Below, piece by piece: positions 47,523-59,824 of a stretch of 64,000 nt of DNA; the first letter of the stretch is position 1; the number at the start of each line of letters is the position of its first letter. This DNA comes from Morchella semilibera (lineage: Eukaryota; Ascomycota; Pezizomycetes; Pezizales; Morchellaceae). The position numbers and the translations under genes were made by a program. Where the stretch lies: the NCBI GenBank assembly GCA_009192285.1, contig CM018604.1:5117746-5181745 (forward strand), read 5' to 3'. The notes under the pieces were generated by a model. The model was not told where the DNA came from. It saw only the letters and a list, made by a program, of their open reading frames with translations, and ran no database searches.

Positions 47523-48944
47523 TTTGATGGAATTGAGTGTGTATGGAGGATAAGATTGTGGGTTCTGGTGATAGATGGAGGAGTCGAGGGAGAGGGGGAA
47601 TAAAAAGGGTCTTAGTGAACCGTTCTAGCGCGGGGCAGACTACATGTAACAAATGGCTGCCCCTCTTTCCTATCTAGGCGAGTTTGCGGAGTTTCCCCGC
47701 CCTCATAATTCTACTCCTTTTGGCCTCGCAGTGGGTTACCAGAATAAGGCCAATTTACTCCAATCCATATTGCTTTTCACATGGGTTTCTTGGCTCCCCA
47801 AACAAGTTGAAATAAGATCTTGCACGATAGATTTGTTCCGGGCGAGATCCTTACATGTGAAACGTAACGTTAATGGAACCTCCTTTTATTTTGTATCACA
47901 AGTCACAACCGGGCTTAACTACATGTACATGTATGTACATATGTACCTACGGCGCGAGGAGCCCATGTAACCTTTTTATGTCCATGGTTTCTACATACAT
48001 GTACTTATCAAGAACTGTATAAAAGGGGGCAGATAATTGAGTCGTGCTCGTAATGCGTGTGCATTACTTGTAAGTACTGTAGGTACAGCCGCACGTACTG
48101 GAGTACCTGAGGTACCATACATGTATAGCACAGGACTAAATCCAAATTAAACAGCCACAGACCATTTCACTTCTGCCTTGCTGTCTGCGGGAGTCTTATC
48201 GTGCAATTGCTCTAAAGTACATATATCTTATTTACACATCTTATGATAACACTTGACTGAAACGCTGAGTCCTAACTCTAGGGATATGAGAGGGTTTATT
48301 AAAACAGGAAGGGTTGGTGTCTATCCTACATCGCGGTTGCCTCCTTGCTAAAAATTTTATTATGATGAATGTTATGTTGAGCCTAAAGTAATCTTTCTAG
48401 CTGCAGCTGTCAGAGCATTTACTACGTTCAACCTGACGGCCCGCCGGCCCCGGAAGCGAACCCCGGAAATTTGGAAAATCATCCTAAAGGCTAGAAACCA
48501 GGCTTAGTTGATGAGAATCCCCGTTATGGGTTTCCCCAGATCCCAGCACAAGCCTTGCATACAACCGCCCCAACGGATATGACTGGTTGATCAGAGATAC
48601 TACGAACTTTGGCTGATATCCCGGGGGTACAGGAGCTCGAGTGCGGGCGCCTGTATCGGGAGACTCGCGGTCACTGATCCGCCTTGAAAGCGGGTACTTT
48701 GTTGAGAATGGAACCAAGCTATTCTGTGAGGCAAATGTCAGGCTTTTCCATTTACCCCCCGGATTAAACCTGAAAACCTGGGGGAAAAAAGAAGCGGGGA
48801 AATGATGAAATATTTAAGAGAGTCAATTTCCCTCTGATCTATCGTCGAGCAGGAAATTCCTGAGCCCTGTATTTCGACGACCAGAACAATCTCCCAGACT
48901 GCCAGGAAGCTGAATAGGTATCAAATTGACAAATTGGCATCAAA
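47523..48944. other. 1.4-kb divergent region between NDK1 and the GH1 gene
   Basis: Carries five TACATGTA octamers between 47641 and 48125 (two of them overlapping at 47920-47933) with TATGTACATATGTACC-like sequence between. A TATAAAA at 48017 has no gene close downstream. ORFs at 47653 and 48484 lack family features. Confidence 0.5.
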
Positions 48945-50961
48945 ATGCTTCGGTACGCAGCTTTGACCTTGCCAATTCTGGTCTTGGGAGGAAATGCCAC
49001 CCCATTAGTAGGTTATCCCTGAGTTTCAAATTATGGTATTCAAAATTAACTCTCATGTAGGAGGGCCACCCTATTATTGAAAGGACAGTTGCTACAAAGA
49101 CTGTCTCTTTCAATGCTTCCGCGGGAACTACCCATCTCCCTAACAATGACTACTCCAACGAGAGACTAGGGTTTCTCTGGAACCAAGTTGGACCAGTTGC
49201 AACACACCCGGTTGTTACTGCTACCGTAGAACCTACACCAGAGCCCTCATATATTAGTCCAGATTCGTTATTTCACCCTCTTTTGGCAAGCAGCAATCCA
49301 GAAATAGCCAATGCCAAACTTCCTGCAAACTTTGCGTGGGGTCTCAGCTCCTCTGCATATCAGATTGAAGGTGCTGCCAAAGACGAAGGTCGTGGGCCTT
49401 CAATTTGGGATTTGCTCTCACATCGTGTCCCTGGACAGGTTGTAGATGACACAAACGGCGACGTTCTCGGCCAACATTATTACCTATATAAGCAGGATTT
49501 TGCACGGCTACAGAAGCTCGGTACCCCATGGTTCTCGCCCAGTATCTCATGGCCTCGTATTTTCCCCTTTGGTTCCGGGCCAATCAATGAGGCAGGATTA
49601 AAGCATTATGATGATGTTATTGCGGAGTTGGTCAAACTCGGAATCAAACCTGCGCTTTCTTTGTTCCATTGGGATACCCCATTGGCATTGTTCAACGAGT
49701 ATGGTGTAGGTCTCCGCATGGGCGAGTGATAGTTTGTGATGCACATTTCTAATTGTTATGGTATTTAGGGTTGGACCAATCCAAAGATTATCGACGATTA
49801 TGTAAACTACGCAAAGTTCATCATCTCGCGTTATGATGAGCATGTTCCAGTCTGGTTTACTATCAACGAACCTCAATACTGTAACTGGCAATATTCTTAC
49901 TATCCTGCTGGAGAGTACTACCCCTCATATGGTATTGGCCCTGGAGCTAAAGCTCGCTGGCTATGCGGCCACCACACCTTGTAAGCTATCTTCTGTATAC
50001 GCTCTCTAGAGAAGAATTTTGCTAATTGACGACGAATAGGCTTGCACACGCCAAGGTCGCTAAATGGTACAAGGAAGAATTCAAGGGAAAGGGCCGTATC
50101 ACTTTCAAGAACTCTGGAAACTACTTTGAGGCAAATTCAACCAGCACGGAAGATGTTGCCGCAGTCTCTCGCGCTTATGACTTTGTTCTCGGTTGGTTCG
50201 GCGGCCCATGGACCGACGGAGACTACCCTCAGTCCCTCAAAGACACCCTAGGAGATCTCCTCCCCACGTTCACCAAAGAAGAGAAGAAGCTCATTAAGGG
50301 CTCTTGCGACTTTTATGCCATCGACGCTTATACCGGTTACTATGTGGCTGCCATTGATGATTTCCAAGCATGTGCCACCAACAGCTCTGCGGGCGGTTGG
50401 CCTGAGTGTGTATCGCAGTCATCTGTTAGCCCAGATGGATTCGGGGTAGGTCCTTCTGGAGACCTTGGTGTAACCTGGCTTAAGAGTACTCCTGGAGGCA
50501 TCAGGAGTTTCTTGAAGACTATTACAAGAGATTTATTCCCAGCTGTTCCAGACATCATGGTTACTGAATTTGGTTTTGCGGAGCCGTTTGAGAGCGAATA
50601 TACCAATATCCAGGATGCGACATGGGATATAAGACGGGCAGATTATATCCAGGGATATCTTGATAGCATTCTCCTTGCTGCCACCGAGGACAAGGTTAAC
50701 GTTACTGGCGCCTTCATCTGGTCGATCTGTAAGCACTCACCTTTATTCCGTAATAATCGTATTGTTTGTAGCTAACAATGGTCTTTAGTCGACAACTTTG
50801 AATGGGGCTCTGGTGCCGCTGTTCGCTTCGGCGTCCAGTACCTCAACTACACTTCTCTCGAGCGAACTCCCAAAGCGTCCTTGTTTCAGGCTCTTAACTG
50901 GTTCAAAACCCACGGTGGTGAATTTGTTGGCAGTGCTGTTAACGCGACTTTGGGGAGGTAA
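48945..50961 (+). CDS. secreted beta-glucosidase, GH1
   Basis: Five exons: 48945-49007, 49061-49705, 49769-49980, 50040-50728 and 50789-50961; 593 residues. A signal peptide ('LRYAALTLPILVLGGNATP') suggests secretion. About 105 residues of Thr/Pro-containing linker precede the catalytic barrel, which begins 'LPANFAWGLSSSAYQIEGAA'. The acid/base Glu (about 270) is in 'WFTINEPQYC' and the nucleophile Glu (about 483) in 'IMVTEFGFAEP'; the aglycone-side 'WSIFDNFEWGSGAAVRFGV' is intact. Several N-glycosylation sites occur. GH1 enzymes cut beta-linked glucose from cellobiose or glucosides, but the true substrate is not set by sequence. It looks whole and active. Confidence 0.93.
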
Positions 50962-51913
50962 TGTGCAGGGAGATACTTGATCTAGTCATAATGTAATCTA
51001 GAATTTGTAATTTCACGATGGTGCTTTGTAATTTGCTTACCTTGTGATATTACCACAAAACTATAAGCGCCCTTTGCATTGGTGAATCCAGAAACTGGAG
51101 AGGTGGGAATAGATCCAAGAATATTCCACATCCCCATAACGGGACAAGAATAATTAGTGGGTGGCAACCTTGGGTGGTTTAATCTCGTGATAGCCGTAGA
51201 GCTCAAGTTGGTTTATTTCTTGGTGGTAAAAGATTATAGAAGGAGTAAGTTGGTTGCGGCGGGAGAGAGATGTTAGTATGTACTTACTCCTCCCATCTTG
51301 GGGAGGAGGGAGAGAGGGGTAGGCCTAAAGGATTTAGGTCTTTATCTGTGTTTCCCTAAAGATAGAATCGAGAAATAGAATGGCAAGGGAAAGATGCTAT
51401 AGTTCTGATCGGGGAACCCACAAAATCATCTTCATACCAGCGTCGACATGCATGATTGGGGAATAATTGGTATCCCAATTAAGTATATCATCGCTCGTGT
51501 ATATATAGGTACATAGCCAATCACACACATACGAGAGCTTGATACAACAGCGCGATGAGCAGATATATAATCTTGTCGATTGATTATTTACAGAAAGGTC
51601 TGTTAGGATGCCTAACGGCAGTCAATACTTCCCGCAAGAAAACATGGATTGCCCTAGGAATTAGAAGTATTTGGAAAGATATGTGATCATTGGCTTTCTC
51701 TGTACGCCAAGTACATAGTTGTCTATGGTCACTCTAAAAAGGTCCTCATAACTTCCTCTCAAAGATTTCCAGATATTTCTAGCCTGTGGGGGTAGCTTGG
51801 TTAAGGGGATAAGAATCAAGCTGCTTCTCTCTGAGCCTTATTGTCAGGTAGCAATATATACCGTCTTCCCGAACAGTTGGAGAATAAATTAAAGTAGGAA
51901 ACATAGGCATATG
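50962..51913. other. convergent region between GH1 and the small membrane protein gene
   Basis: AT-rich. A 74-codon ORF on the minus strand at 50982-51206 has no family features. Nothing else seen. Confidence 0.4.
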
Positions 51914-52285
51914 TTATGTTGTGTATCTTGGAGGTTGTGAACTCATAGTGGGGTACCAATCAACACCAGTACGCAAAATAACTCTAACCATCCCGATAAT
52001 AGTAGAAGCCACCTCACAAGAGCCAATAAGGTAAATAGTACAGATGAGGGCAAGACAAGAAAGGTGGATAATGATGAGGATGTTTGCCCACAGCCACTCC
52101 TGATCGCCACCATGAGTGTACGTTCCAGTTCAATTTAACCCCACCACCTGAAACACAAGCTCCAGGAACCAACCCCCATTGCCCCAATCCTTAATACCTA
52201 AATCCTGAATGATAGACCCTAAAAGAAAGAAGAAAAATACAATGATAAAGAAGATGTATACAATCGCAGCAGGAACTGCAGCCAT
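51914..52285 (-). CDS. small two-helix membrane protein, family not recognised
   Basis: Proposed exons 52285-52148 and 52099-51914, 107 residues, with a 48-bp intron from GTGGTG to GATCAG in phase 0. The start is in a strong context (GCCATGG). Helix 1 is 'AAIVYIFFIIVFFFFLLGSI' (about 6-25); helix 2 is 'LWANILIIIHLSCLALICTI' (about 48-67), and the tail is hydrophilic and ends 'VDWYPTMSSQPPRYTT'. Neither exon is long enough for simple ORF calling. It lies on the same strand as GID7, 132 bp after that gene's stop. Both exons keep frame and give a balanced membrane topology, but a second open frame overlaps exon 2, so the model needs transcript proof. No family is recognised. Confidence 0.45.
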
Positions 52286-52417
52286 GGCAAACCAATGTAA
52301 AACCACAGGTAGGCACCCGTTGTCAACTATCGTATTGTCGATAATAAAAACATTATCTAGTTAGAGAGGTCGTGCGGGTACAGGGATTAAATTAGGGCAG
52401 AAACAATGCTTTCTGAT

Positions 52418-54633
52418 TTATTGACCAAAGGCTTCTGCAACACCCTTCATTTTGCCTTTGTGCTGAGGTGCTTTAGACCATCTAGTTTATCCTTGTAAGC
52501 CTAGGCTTTAGGAGGTTGGGGATAGGATGGACAAGGGGTAAAGTTGGAGATGCTTACATTCGCACTTGATGGTCGTCACCTGCGGATGCAAACATATGTG
52601 GATTTGCTGGGTTCCATGCAACACAGTTTACGATGCCCGAATGACCTGGCAGAGTCTCGACTAATGTCCCATTCTCTTTGTGCCAAATATACACCATTGA
52701 ATCTAGGGTATGTTAGTGATAGAAGAAGCCGCCAGACGAGAAACAAACCTTCACTGCCGGAAACTACGAAGTTTTCATCTGCCCCTCCAAAACAACTTCT
52801 TATCATAAACTGTTCCTGTTTCTGCCCAGCGAATTTCCGTACAATTTCTCTTGTCGCGAGATCCATCAATTGCACCTCCCGCAAGCCATTCCCCATGTTC
52901 ATGAGTATGTACCGTGAGTCTTTGCTGACGGATATGCATGTAATTTCCGAGGCCATCTGGATTTCGTACTCTTTCTCCCGCGTTACGAAGTTATAGACAT
53001 GCAATTTCCTCTGCGTGCAGATAGTGGCTAACCGTCGTCCGTCAGGCGTTATTACCAGATCAAATACTCTAGACCCTGTCCACCGATGCTTCTCATTTCC
53101 CTGTAGATCCCAAACTATCATTTTACTGTCTACACTACCAGTTACGAGTGTCTGTCCGTCTGGTGCCCAGGAACAACAGCTCACCCAGTCTGAGTGTTCT
53201 GATAATGTCAAAATACATTCACCAGTCTAGATAAATACATTAACTATGACCCGTGATAGATATAATGCGAGTACGGTGGAGGGAGCTTACCCTTGTATCC
53301 CATAACTTAGCTTTCGAATCTGTTGCGCAGCTCAACAAACGTGTATCATCCGGTGACCATTGAACACAGGTAACATGATTCGTATGCTCCTGTAATTTAT
53401 GTATATAATCAAAGGTCTGTCCCCACGAAACTTAGCTTTAGTATATATGCTCCCAGAAATACGGAGTATGCTGCCAGTACTCACCTCAAGATCCCAAATG
53501 ATTACTGTGTTATCTTTGCTCCCAGTCGCCAGCCTTGTCCCGTCATGCGAGAACTGCACAAACCATACCTCATCAAGGTGATCATCTAGAATGCGCACAG
53601 TCGATAGTGGGAACTGATTTCTATCGCATAAGTGATCTGAATATAGAGATGGAGAATTGGCTGTGTTGTGGTAAAGACATCTCGAAATCTGAGTTTGCTT
53701 GACTTGGTGCAGTAATGAAGCAAGCCGATGCTCAGGAATCATTACAGAAGGGGAAATTGATCCTATGGAGCAATGTAAGTTGGGGAACTTTTTAAAGTCC
53801 TTTGGAGGAACTTACTGGATAGCTCTGAGAGGAGATGTTGCCGGGAAAGTCCCGCAGCCCCGTCCCATCCTGCCTGCGCTTTAAGGTCTTCGGCATCTAA
53901 ACACATCATCAAACTATGCATCCGGTGTTTCAGTCAATACACGTGTAAATCTAATACAAGATGTAGCGGTCTACACATAATAGACTATTATAGTCAAATG
54001 CTTACCTTGATAGTGAATGTAGTTTGTCCACACTTTGATTCAATGGTGTAAGTTCCGTCCTGAGGACTTGCAAAGCTTTTGATACCTCTCTAGCCTCCAG
54101 CAGCTCAAGAAACTTCTGTTCCCTCAAGTAAAATAAGAGAGCCTATCCAAATCTCCAGTTAGCACTGGTAATACACCATGGTCGGATGAACCCATAGACT
54201 CCCACCAAGCCAAACCAAACAGGCTCACATTTACGTCATGATTGCTGTCAATTTCCAATCCAAATAGCAAGACCTCCGCCTTTGTCCATTCGCCCTTTAA
54301 TACAGCATTACGAAAGTCCGAGACCTCCTGTGACTCCAATGTGTACTCGCTTTCTTCTTCTAATACCCTCGCCGCCCGATGGTACCCCAAATCAACCAAG
54401 GACTGGATAGCAATCCTGGTTATCTCCTCCCGGTCATGGCCGAAGTAGCTCGGTTTCGGTGTAGGTGGGGCCAGCATAGTGAATGAAGAAGAATTCGACT
54501 CGCCGTCGTGCTTTGAAGACCCATTGCGAACTGAGGTGTTACGGTTACCATTCACCTCAACCGACCTAAAAGGCGACGTAGCCCCATTGCCCGAACCACC
54601 TTGAGAGCTAACAGTGTTATTCTCAATTCTCAT
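52418..54633 (-). CDS. GID7: GID/CTLH ubiquitin-ligase subunit Gid7 (WDR26)
   Basis: Eight exons: 54633-54229, 54142-54006, 53913-53816, 53762-53485, 53416-53291, 53226-52749, 52702-52558 and 52481-52418; 576 residues from this ATG. Gid7/WDR26 is the supramolecular scaffold of the GID E3 ligase that degrades gluconeogenic enzymes. The CTLH part reads 'ITRIAIQSLVDLGYHRAARV' and 'LREQKFLELLEAREVSKALQ'; the WD40 propeller follows with 'DEVWFVQFSHDGTRLATGSK', 'NHVTCVQWSPDDTRLLSCAT', 'SDWVSCCSWAPDGQTLVTGS' and 'IVNCVAWNPANPHMFASAGD'. The last 21-residue exon restores 'HQVRIW'. The frame stays open upstream to about 54951 without any ATG, so a longer N-terminus from a non-AUG or a far upstream exon is possible. 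Confidence 0.93.
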
Positions 54634-55719
54634 ATTTCTGTTGGCGTCGCTGCCGGCAAGATTAGGTGGGGTAGCCGTCTCACTGCCTGGACTATACGCG
54701 GACGTCCGTCTGCGTTTCCTGGCGGGATGCTCGTTGCCTTCTTGCTGCAAAGTGATAGCAGTAGAGGTGGTACCTGGTTGCGGGGCCTGCTGTCCAAGGG
54801 TCGAGTGCCTCGGACGCCTATCTGTAGAGGATTGGCCTTGATTGGTTTGAGATGTTTCGCTTTCACTTTCTTCGGAGGATGAAAGAGCTCCGTGAGATCT
54901 TCTTGTTGCCAGGACGACGATGATATAGGTGGTCTGGCGGATAGTCGATTACTGCCAACACTTCACACCTCGAGAACCAAGTCTTGAGATGAAAGGGTGC
55001 AGTGGGTGACGACCGCTAAACCGGTTCAAGGGGGTAAAGAAAGAAAGAAAAGAAACGATAGGGTGGTTAGCCGGAGAAAGGTGGTGGCACTATGAGATAC
55101 GTCGTGAGGTTGCTGAATGTAATCTTAGTTATATCTACTATCAGATGCAGAGCAAATCAAGTGAGCTGTCGGAGTAAGGCCCAACAGGTGAGTCGAAGGA
55201 TCGCTTTGACAGACTTCTAGAACCGACCCTTGACGTCTACGCGAGATTTTCAGTTAGGGGAACGGCGGAGAGGCTGCAGGGGCAATGCGAACGTAGTTGG
55301 GAAGGGGCAAATATGAGGTTCCGAGTAAATCAGGGTGCGGTAAATGGCGAATAAGGTTGGTAAGGACCAAACTTGAGAAGGAGTGCGGCGTTGTCAAAAT
55401 TCTGTAGGCGAAACGGTCCAACACACGCTATCAACGTGTAAACTAGGCCTGCAAGGTGCGAGAAGACGAAACGAGATGTAGGCAGGTCAGGAACCAGGGG
55501 ACGGATGATCGATTTGTCTGGGAAGAAGAAGCAAGCAGCGAGTCAAGAGAAAGCTAGAGCTGAGGAGGTTATTGAGAAGCAGGCTACGGAACGGGCAGTT
55601 TTTGAATATGGGGAAGGGAATGGCGAGAATGATGAAGGCAAGTTGAAGTTCTTGAGAGAGGGGGGAGTGGGGAGTGGGGGATAGAGTAGGTGGTTGAAGA
55701 GGTCTTGTCTCGTCTACCA
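54634..55719 (-). promoter_or_regulatory. ATG-free GID7 leader region
   Basis: Over 1,086 bases upstream of the GID7 start, the gene's strand has no ATG in any frame (no CAT on the + strand), whereas the + strand has about 16 ATGs in the same interval. The strand is pyrimidine-rich. This fits a long 5' leader under selection against upstream start codons; transcript extent is inferred. The first 106 codons next to the start are also open in the GID7 frame. Confidence 0.5.
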
Positions 55720-58190
55720 CATATATGTATGTAGATACTGTCACGCACCCGGAGCCCCCCCAGGATATTCACGCAATAAGAGAGTATCAGATACTAATAC
55801 ATGTATCTAATGCATCTAAGCACCAGATTCGGGAACAAACAAAGTGGTGGCCCCAGGCTGCATTATGTATCTCCAATCAGCAAATATCCTAGGCTTCACT
55901 TCAGGGAGCATGTCGATAAGCTATTCGCCGTGAACTCCAGGATGACGCTCTGGTTAGCTGTTTATTATCTGTGCATGGCACCTATCGCTTTTACCCCAAC
56001 ATATTCACTCCTCATGCTTCCCTCTTTGGAAACATGTAATTGGCGACAGAAGCAGATAGCGCTTGCTTCCTGCTATGAACGAGGCCCCAAAACTCTCTCG
56101 GCTGTATGTATCGTAGGTAAGTACCTACACTTCTCAACGGCGCGGCTGTATCGCTATCGCGAGGACCCTCCCTAGGTCCTTCCGGCAATCAATCATGCAC
56201 CCGAGCACGACCGATAGCATTACCACATGCCCCGTGACCCCGTAACCAGCATCACATTCCCGTTATGTAACTGATGGGTCTTTAAGGTTCGACACCCATT
56301 CACTGGCTCTTTGAAGAGCCATTGACCCCGTGCCCTAAATCATTTATCGAGCCTCAGTACGGCTCCATAAATACACTAATTCGTACCTTTCTACCTAATT
56401 CACAGGCCAACGCCATCTATCCTATCGTGTCGCCTTATTTTACTGTTAGATTCTCCTCCAGTCCTCAGTTAAGAGAACTGAAGATTACATGTACATGTAG
56501 CTAGCTACATGTACCACTCACTATATGGCACTGATAAAGGGGCCAATACTAACTCGACGATAAAATCTATAGCAAGGTGACATGTATAAAGCTTAGAGTC
56601 CTAACGTCATAAATACCTCAGAGGAAAAAAGGGATATTATCTGCCAAGATGAAACAGAAATGATAATTGTCTCTTGCTCGTCCTACGTCTTGGCAGGGCC
56701 TCCCTACGGTTTAGTACCTGCATGTAATCCTAATCATTGACCCAGTATAAAAGGTAAAACTCAACCACTCGTTACATATGGCTTTATTTCTATTACTATT
56801 AATACAATCAGCTATATGAGGCTTAGTAAAGCCTACTAGGCAGTTAAACCCGCAAGCTTCTGGATTCGCCTCAACTGAACAAAGGTTCAGGCGGTTAAGG
56901 GTGCTACATGTAATTAACGTTTTGAGCCCTATAGTAAAGTTCGCCTGAAAATAAGTTTGGGATACTTCAGGCCCTGCCCGCTAACAAACCCTGTGGGTTT
57001 TGACAGTCATGATCTATTTTGGTATATCGCTTCCTGTCAGCTAAAGATTAAGTTTATCCCATTGCTTTGTTGGGTAAGGAGCTTCCAAAAGCTGCCAACA
57101 AAAATCAGTTATCCAAATCTTCATCTTTAGCACGATATACCATATCTAGAGCAAAGTATAGGTAGCCCTGTCCTGGCCCATTTAGTCAATACTTAATCTA
57201 TGGACCTTGGCTAGTATATTCCAGGCTGAGTAGCTAACTCGCCTTCTCCGCTACCAACCGGGCCAACATCCTGACAAGGGCTAGCGATATCATGGGGCTA
57301 GCTCCCCATACTGCGCATCTCTTCATATCTAAGAGCAGGTGACTTCTGTCTTCATAGGTGAGGCAACATCTCTAGTACTTGGGAAACCCGTTAGCTGGAC
57401 ACATCTCTCGTAGCCAGCCTATTCAAGAGACACTTACTTTGTAGGATAATCCATTCATAAGATAGACCACCCTTTCCAGATCTTTACCCCATGGAGCGCG
57501 TTCATGGGACAGGTCAGCCTCTTTTTGGGAGGAAGATACCTGAGCTACGGTGGTCCTCAACAGTTCTTTAAAGCACAAAGGCACGGCTTGATACTATTGG
57601 ACACGAAAGAAAGCAGGAATGATTATTTGTTGATAGTATCAGTCACCCGATCAAGTGGCGCTGGAAATATTTCGTCCGAGTGATGGCTCATGCAAAAAAA
57701 GAAACATATATTTAGTACCCACAAGGTCAAGGGCACAGATGCATGCCACAACCAAACCCAGCACCCAGCAGCTGTTACCCCAAGATACTCACAGTAGGAC
57801 AGAACAACGTAGAACAGAAACAAAAGAGGAAGATACATGATAACAGGTCGCAATATGAACACCCCCGCAAGATCTCTCTGGTATAGGTGGGATATGGTAA
57901 GCACAAAAACACAGTTTCTACAACCTAATCGTTTTGTTAGTATACAGCCAAAAAAAATCCCTAAAAACGGCTCTCCACGTTGGCCCTGCGCCTGCAAAGT
58001 TGTCAGACCCATTTGGGCCGCGCCGTCGAAGCCACCACCATTGTAATTCCTTCAATCTCTTCTCAGTTCACGGCTCGACAGTTGTCGTTAATTCGTAATT
58101 CATCGCAATAAAAATAATAATCAGGGAACCTTCCAAAAGCGGACGAAAAAAGCCTTCCTCTCATTAAAACCTGTAAAAAAAAGGGGGGTG
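55720..58190. other. 2.5-kb stretch between GID7 leader and POM34
   Basis: Holds a perfect 24-bp palindrome at 56491-56514 and further TACATGTA octamers at 55798, 56486 and 56905. A 129-codon hydrophobic ORF on the minus strand (57623-58012), with a TACTAAC branch-like site inside, was not resolved into a gene. Confidence 0.45.
56491..56514. repeat. perfect 24-bp palindrome built on TACATGTA
   Basis: The sequence reads GTACATGTAGCT followed by its exact reverse complement, with two TACATGTA octamers inside and a third overlapping the left edge (56486). Nearby bases do not extend the symmetry. Confidence 0.9.
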
Positions 58191-59125
58191 TTATAGCCCT
58201 GCAGGTGGTCTAGGTGAAAGAACGCCTCCATTGGGATTAATCCCCAACGCCGCACCTAGATTCATTGCGCCTTCCCAGCCAGACCAGATCAGTTCCAGTT
58301 CTAATACAAAAAGACAAGGCACTATAGATAACTGGGCCTCGGAGAAAACGGCGTACCCTTTCTCTGTAAACTCTTCTCATATAGCCACTTATTATTTGGC
58401 ACCACCGAGTTGCCAACTCTTGCCGGCGCCGGGCTCGGACTCCCAATAGTGCTTCTGCGGTCTACAACACCACCCATCCTCAGTGGGCTGGGATTCATTG
58501 GTGGCGGTGTCGCAGTGGCCTTACGGCCCTGTGGGGGCGATGGCGAGGTGACCGATGTGTTGAATGGAATTGGGGAGCCAGTGCGAGATGAAGAAGGTGC
58601 GTTCTTGGTGTATCGGGGGGGTGTGACAATGCTACCTTCTGCGGCAGCGGGACTGAGGGGTGTATCAGGATTAAGCCCGAGGAGTCTACGTTGTTCGGGA
58701 GTCAACGGGATATCCGTGAATTCGTCAACGGGGCGGAAAAGCTTGTAGAGGCTCTCGAGTATGTTCCAGATAAGAAGGCTACGCACCCCCCAGAGGGCGT
58801 AGAAGGCATAGAAGGAGATTGTTGGTGAGTTAGGAACTAGATCCCTAAGTGTGGAGCTGTGGGGAGGTTATTAGTGATTTGTGGTTGGATAATGGATGGG
58901 TGGGGGCCGGGGGTACCTTTGGCGGAAAAAAGCAACGACAAACCAGCAGAGGAAGAGAGAAATCCCATTGATCATGAACCGGTGGGAGGTCGTCTCTGTG
59001 AAGCCTTTCTGGGAATTCCGTTGTGCTACAATGTCCATTGCGGGATGACGCCAGGACCCAGTAGGCGTACCTGACGGTGTCGAGGCAGCCGACTTGTAGG
59101 GGGTTGTGGGGGGTGATAAAGACAT
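58191..59125 (-). CDS. POM34: nuclear pore membrane protein Pom34
   Basis: Three exons: 59125-58917, 58856-58357 and 58300-58191; 272 residues. Pom34 with Pom152 and Ndc1 anchors the nuclear pore in the envelope. The N-terminus has 'WRHPAMDIVAQRNSQKGFTE', then membrane helix 'MINGISLFLCWFVVAFFRQ' joined by intron 1 to 'SSTLRDLVPNSPTISFYAFY' and the second helix 'ALWGVRSLLIWNILESLYKL'. The family signature 'FTDIPLTPEQRRLLGL' follows, then a Ser/Pro-rich tail with 'NNKWLYEKSLQRK'. The 56-bp second intron (GTACGC to TTAG) and exon 3 give 'LIWSGWEGAMNLGAALGINP'; reading through instead would stop at 58322. I prefer the spliced form. Confidence 0.86.
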
Positions 59126-59824
59126 TGATGTCACGTAACTGGGATTGCTAGAGTTCGTTCACACGCGATGTTTGGATGTTGGGAGGTGAGGGACGAGGGA
59201 AGGAGCAGTAGCTGTAGTTGGTGAAGGGTTGATGATTGTGATGGTGAACAGCACTAGGGAGGGTATATTGTTGGTTGGTTGGGGTCGCAGTCAGCGGTAG
59301 ATCGTAATATTGGGGTTGTTGCTTGGGGGACGTGAAGTTTTGGTTGTTGAAGAATGTGGTACGGACTAGATTCCCCTTGGCTATTCACTGTTGGTAGGGT
59401 CTATGGTTGCTCAGCGCAACATCCGTTAGTGGCTAAGGTTACGCGAGGGTTACCCGGACATGAAAAGTAGCCTCAACCACAATTGTGTTTAGTGCCACAC
59501 TGTATACTCTACGTCAGCCACCGTCATTACAAGCGATCAACGAAACCGTCAACAGCTGAAAGAAGTAGATCAGAAGAGTAGAGCGGCGTGTAAGGTGCAG
59601 GTTCAGCTCAATAATCATTTGCACCACAGCCCTGGCTACGGTGGCCCGGGTCGATTGGGCACAGGTGATCTAGCGTTAATATTAATACTACAGTTCCCGG
59701 AACATCTCTCTGAGAACACATATCCCCTCCACCACTGTTGGCCATACAAGCAGCTCAACCTCACGGCTGGTCTACAAACACATCTCATTCTCCCAATACG
59801 CAATAGCTCAATTAGAGCACTCCC
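59126..59824. other. divergent promoter region of POM34 and the AMP-binding gene
   Basis: 699 bp between start codons. No gene or repeat recognised. Confidence 0.4.

Noticed and set aside
47653-47970. 105-codon ORF containing TACATGTA repeats
   Set aside because: The Met/Tyr-rich end comes from the repeat octamers; no conserved motif.
48484-48717. 77-codon minus-strand ORF
   Set aside because: Starts at a non-ATG or weak start and shows no motif.
57623-58012. 129-codon hydrophobic ORF on the minus strand with a TACTAAC-like site inside
   Set aside because: Upstream reading looks coding-like ('GGGFDGAAQMGLTTLQ'), and an intron is possible, but no combination of exons gave a protein I recognise. 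Left as intergenic.
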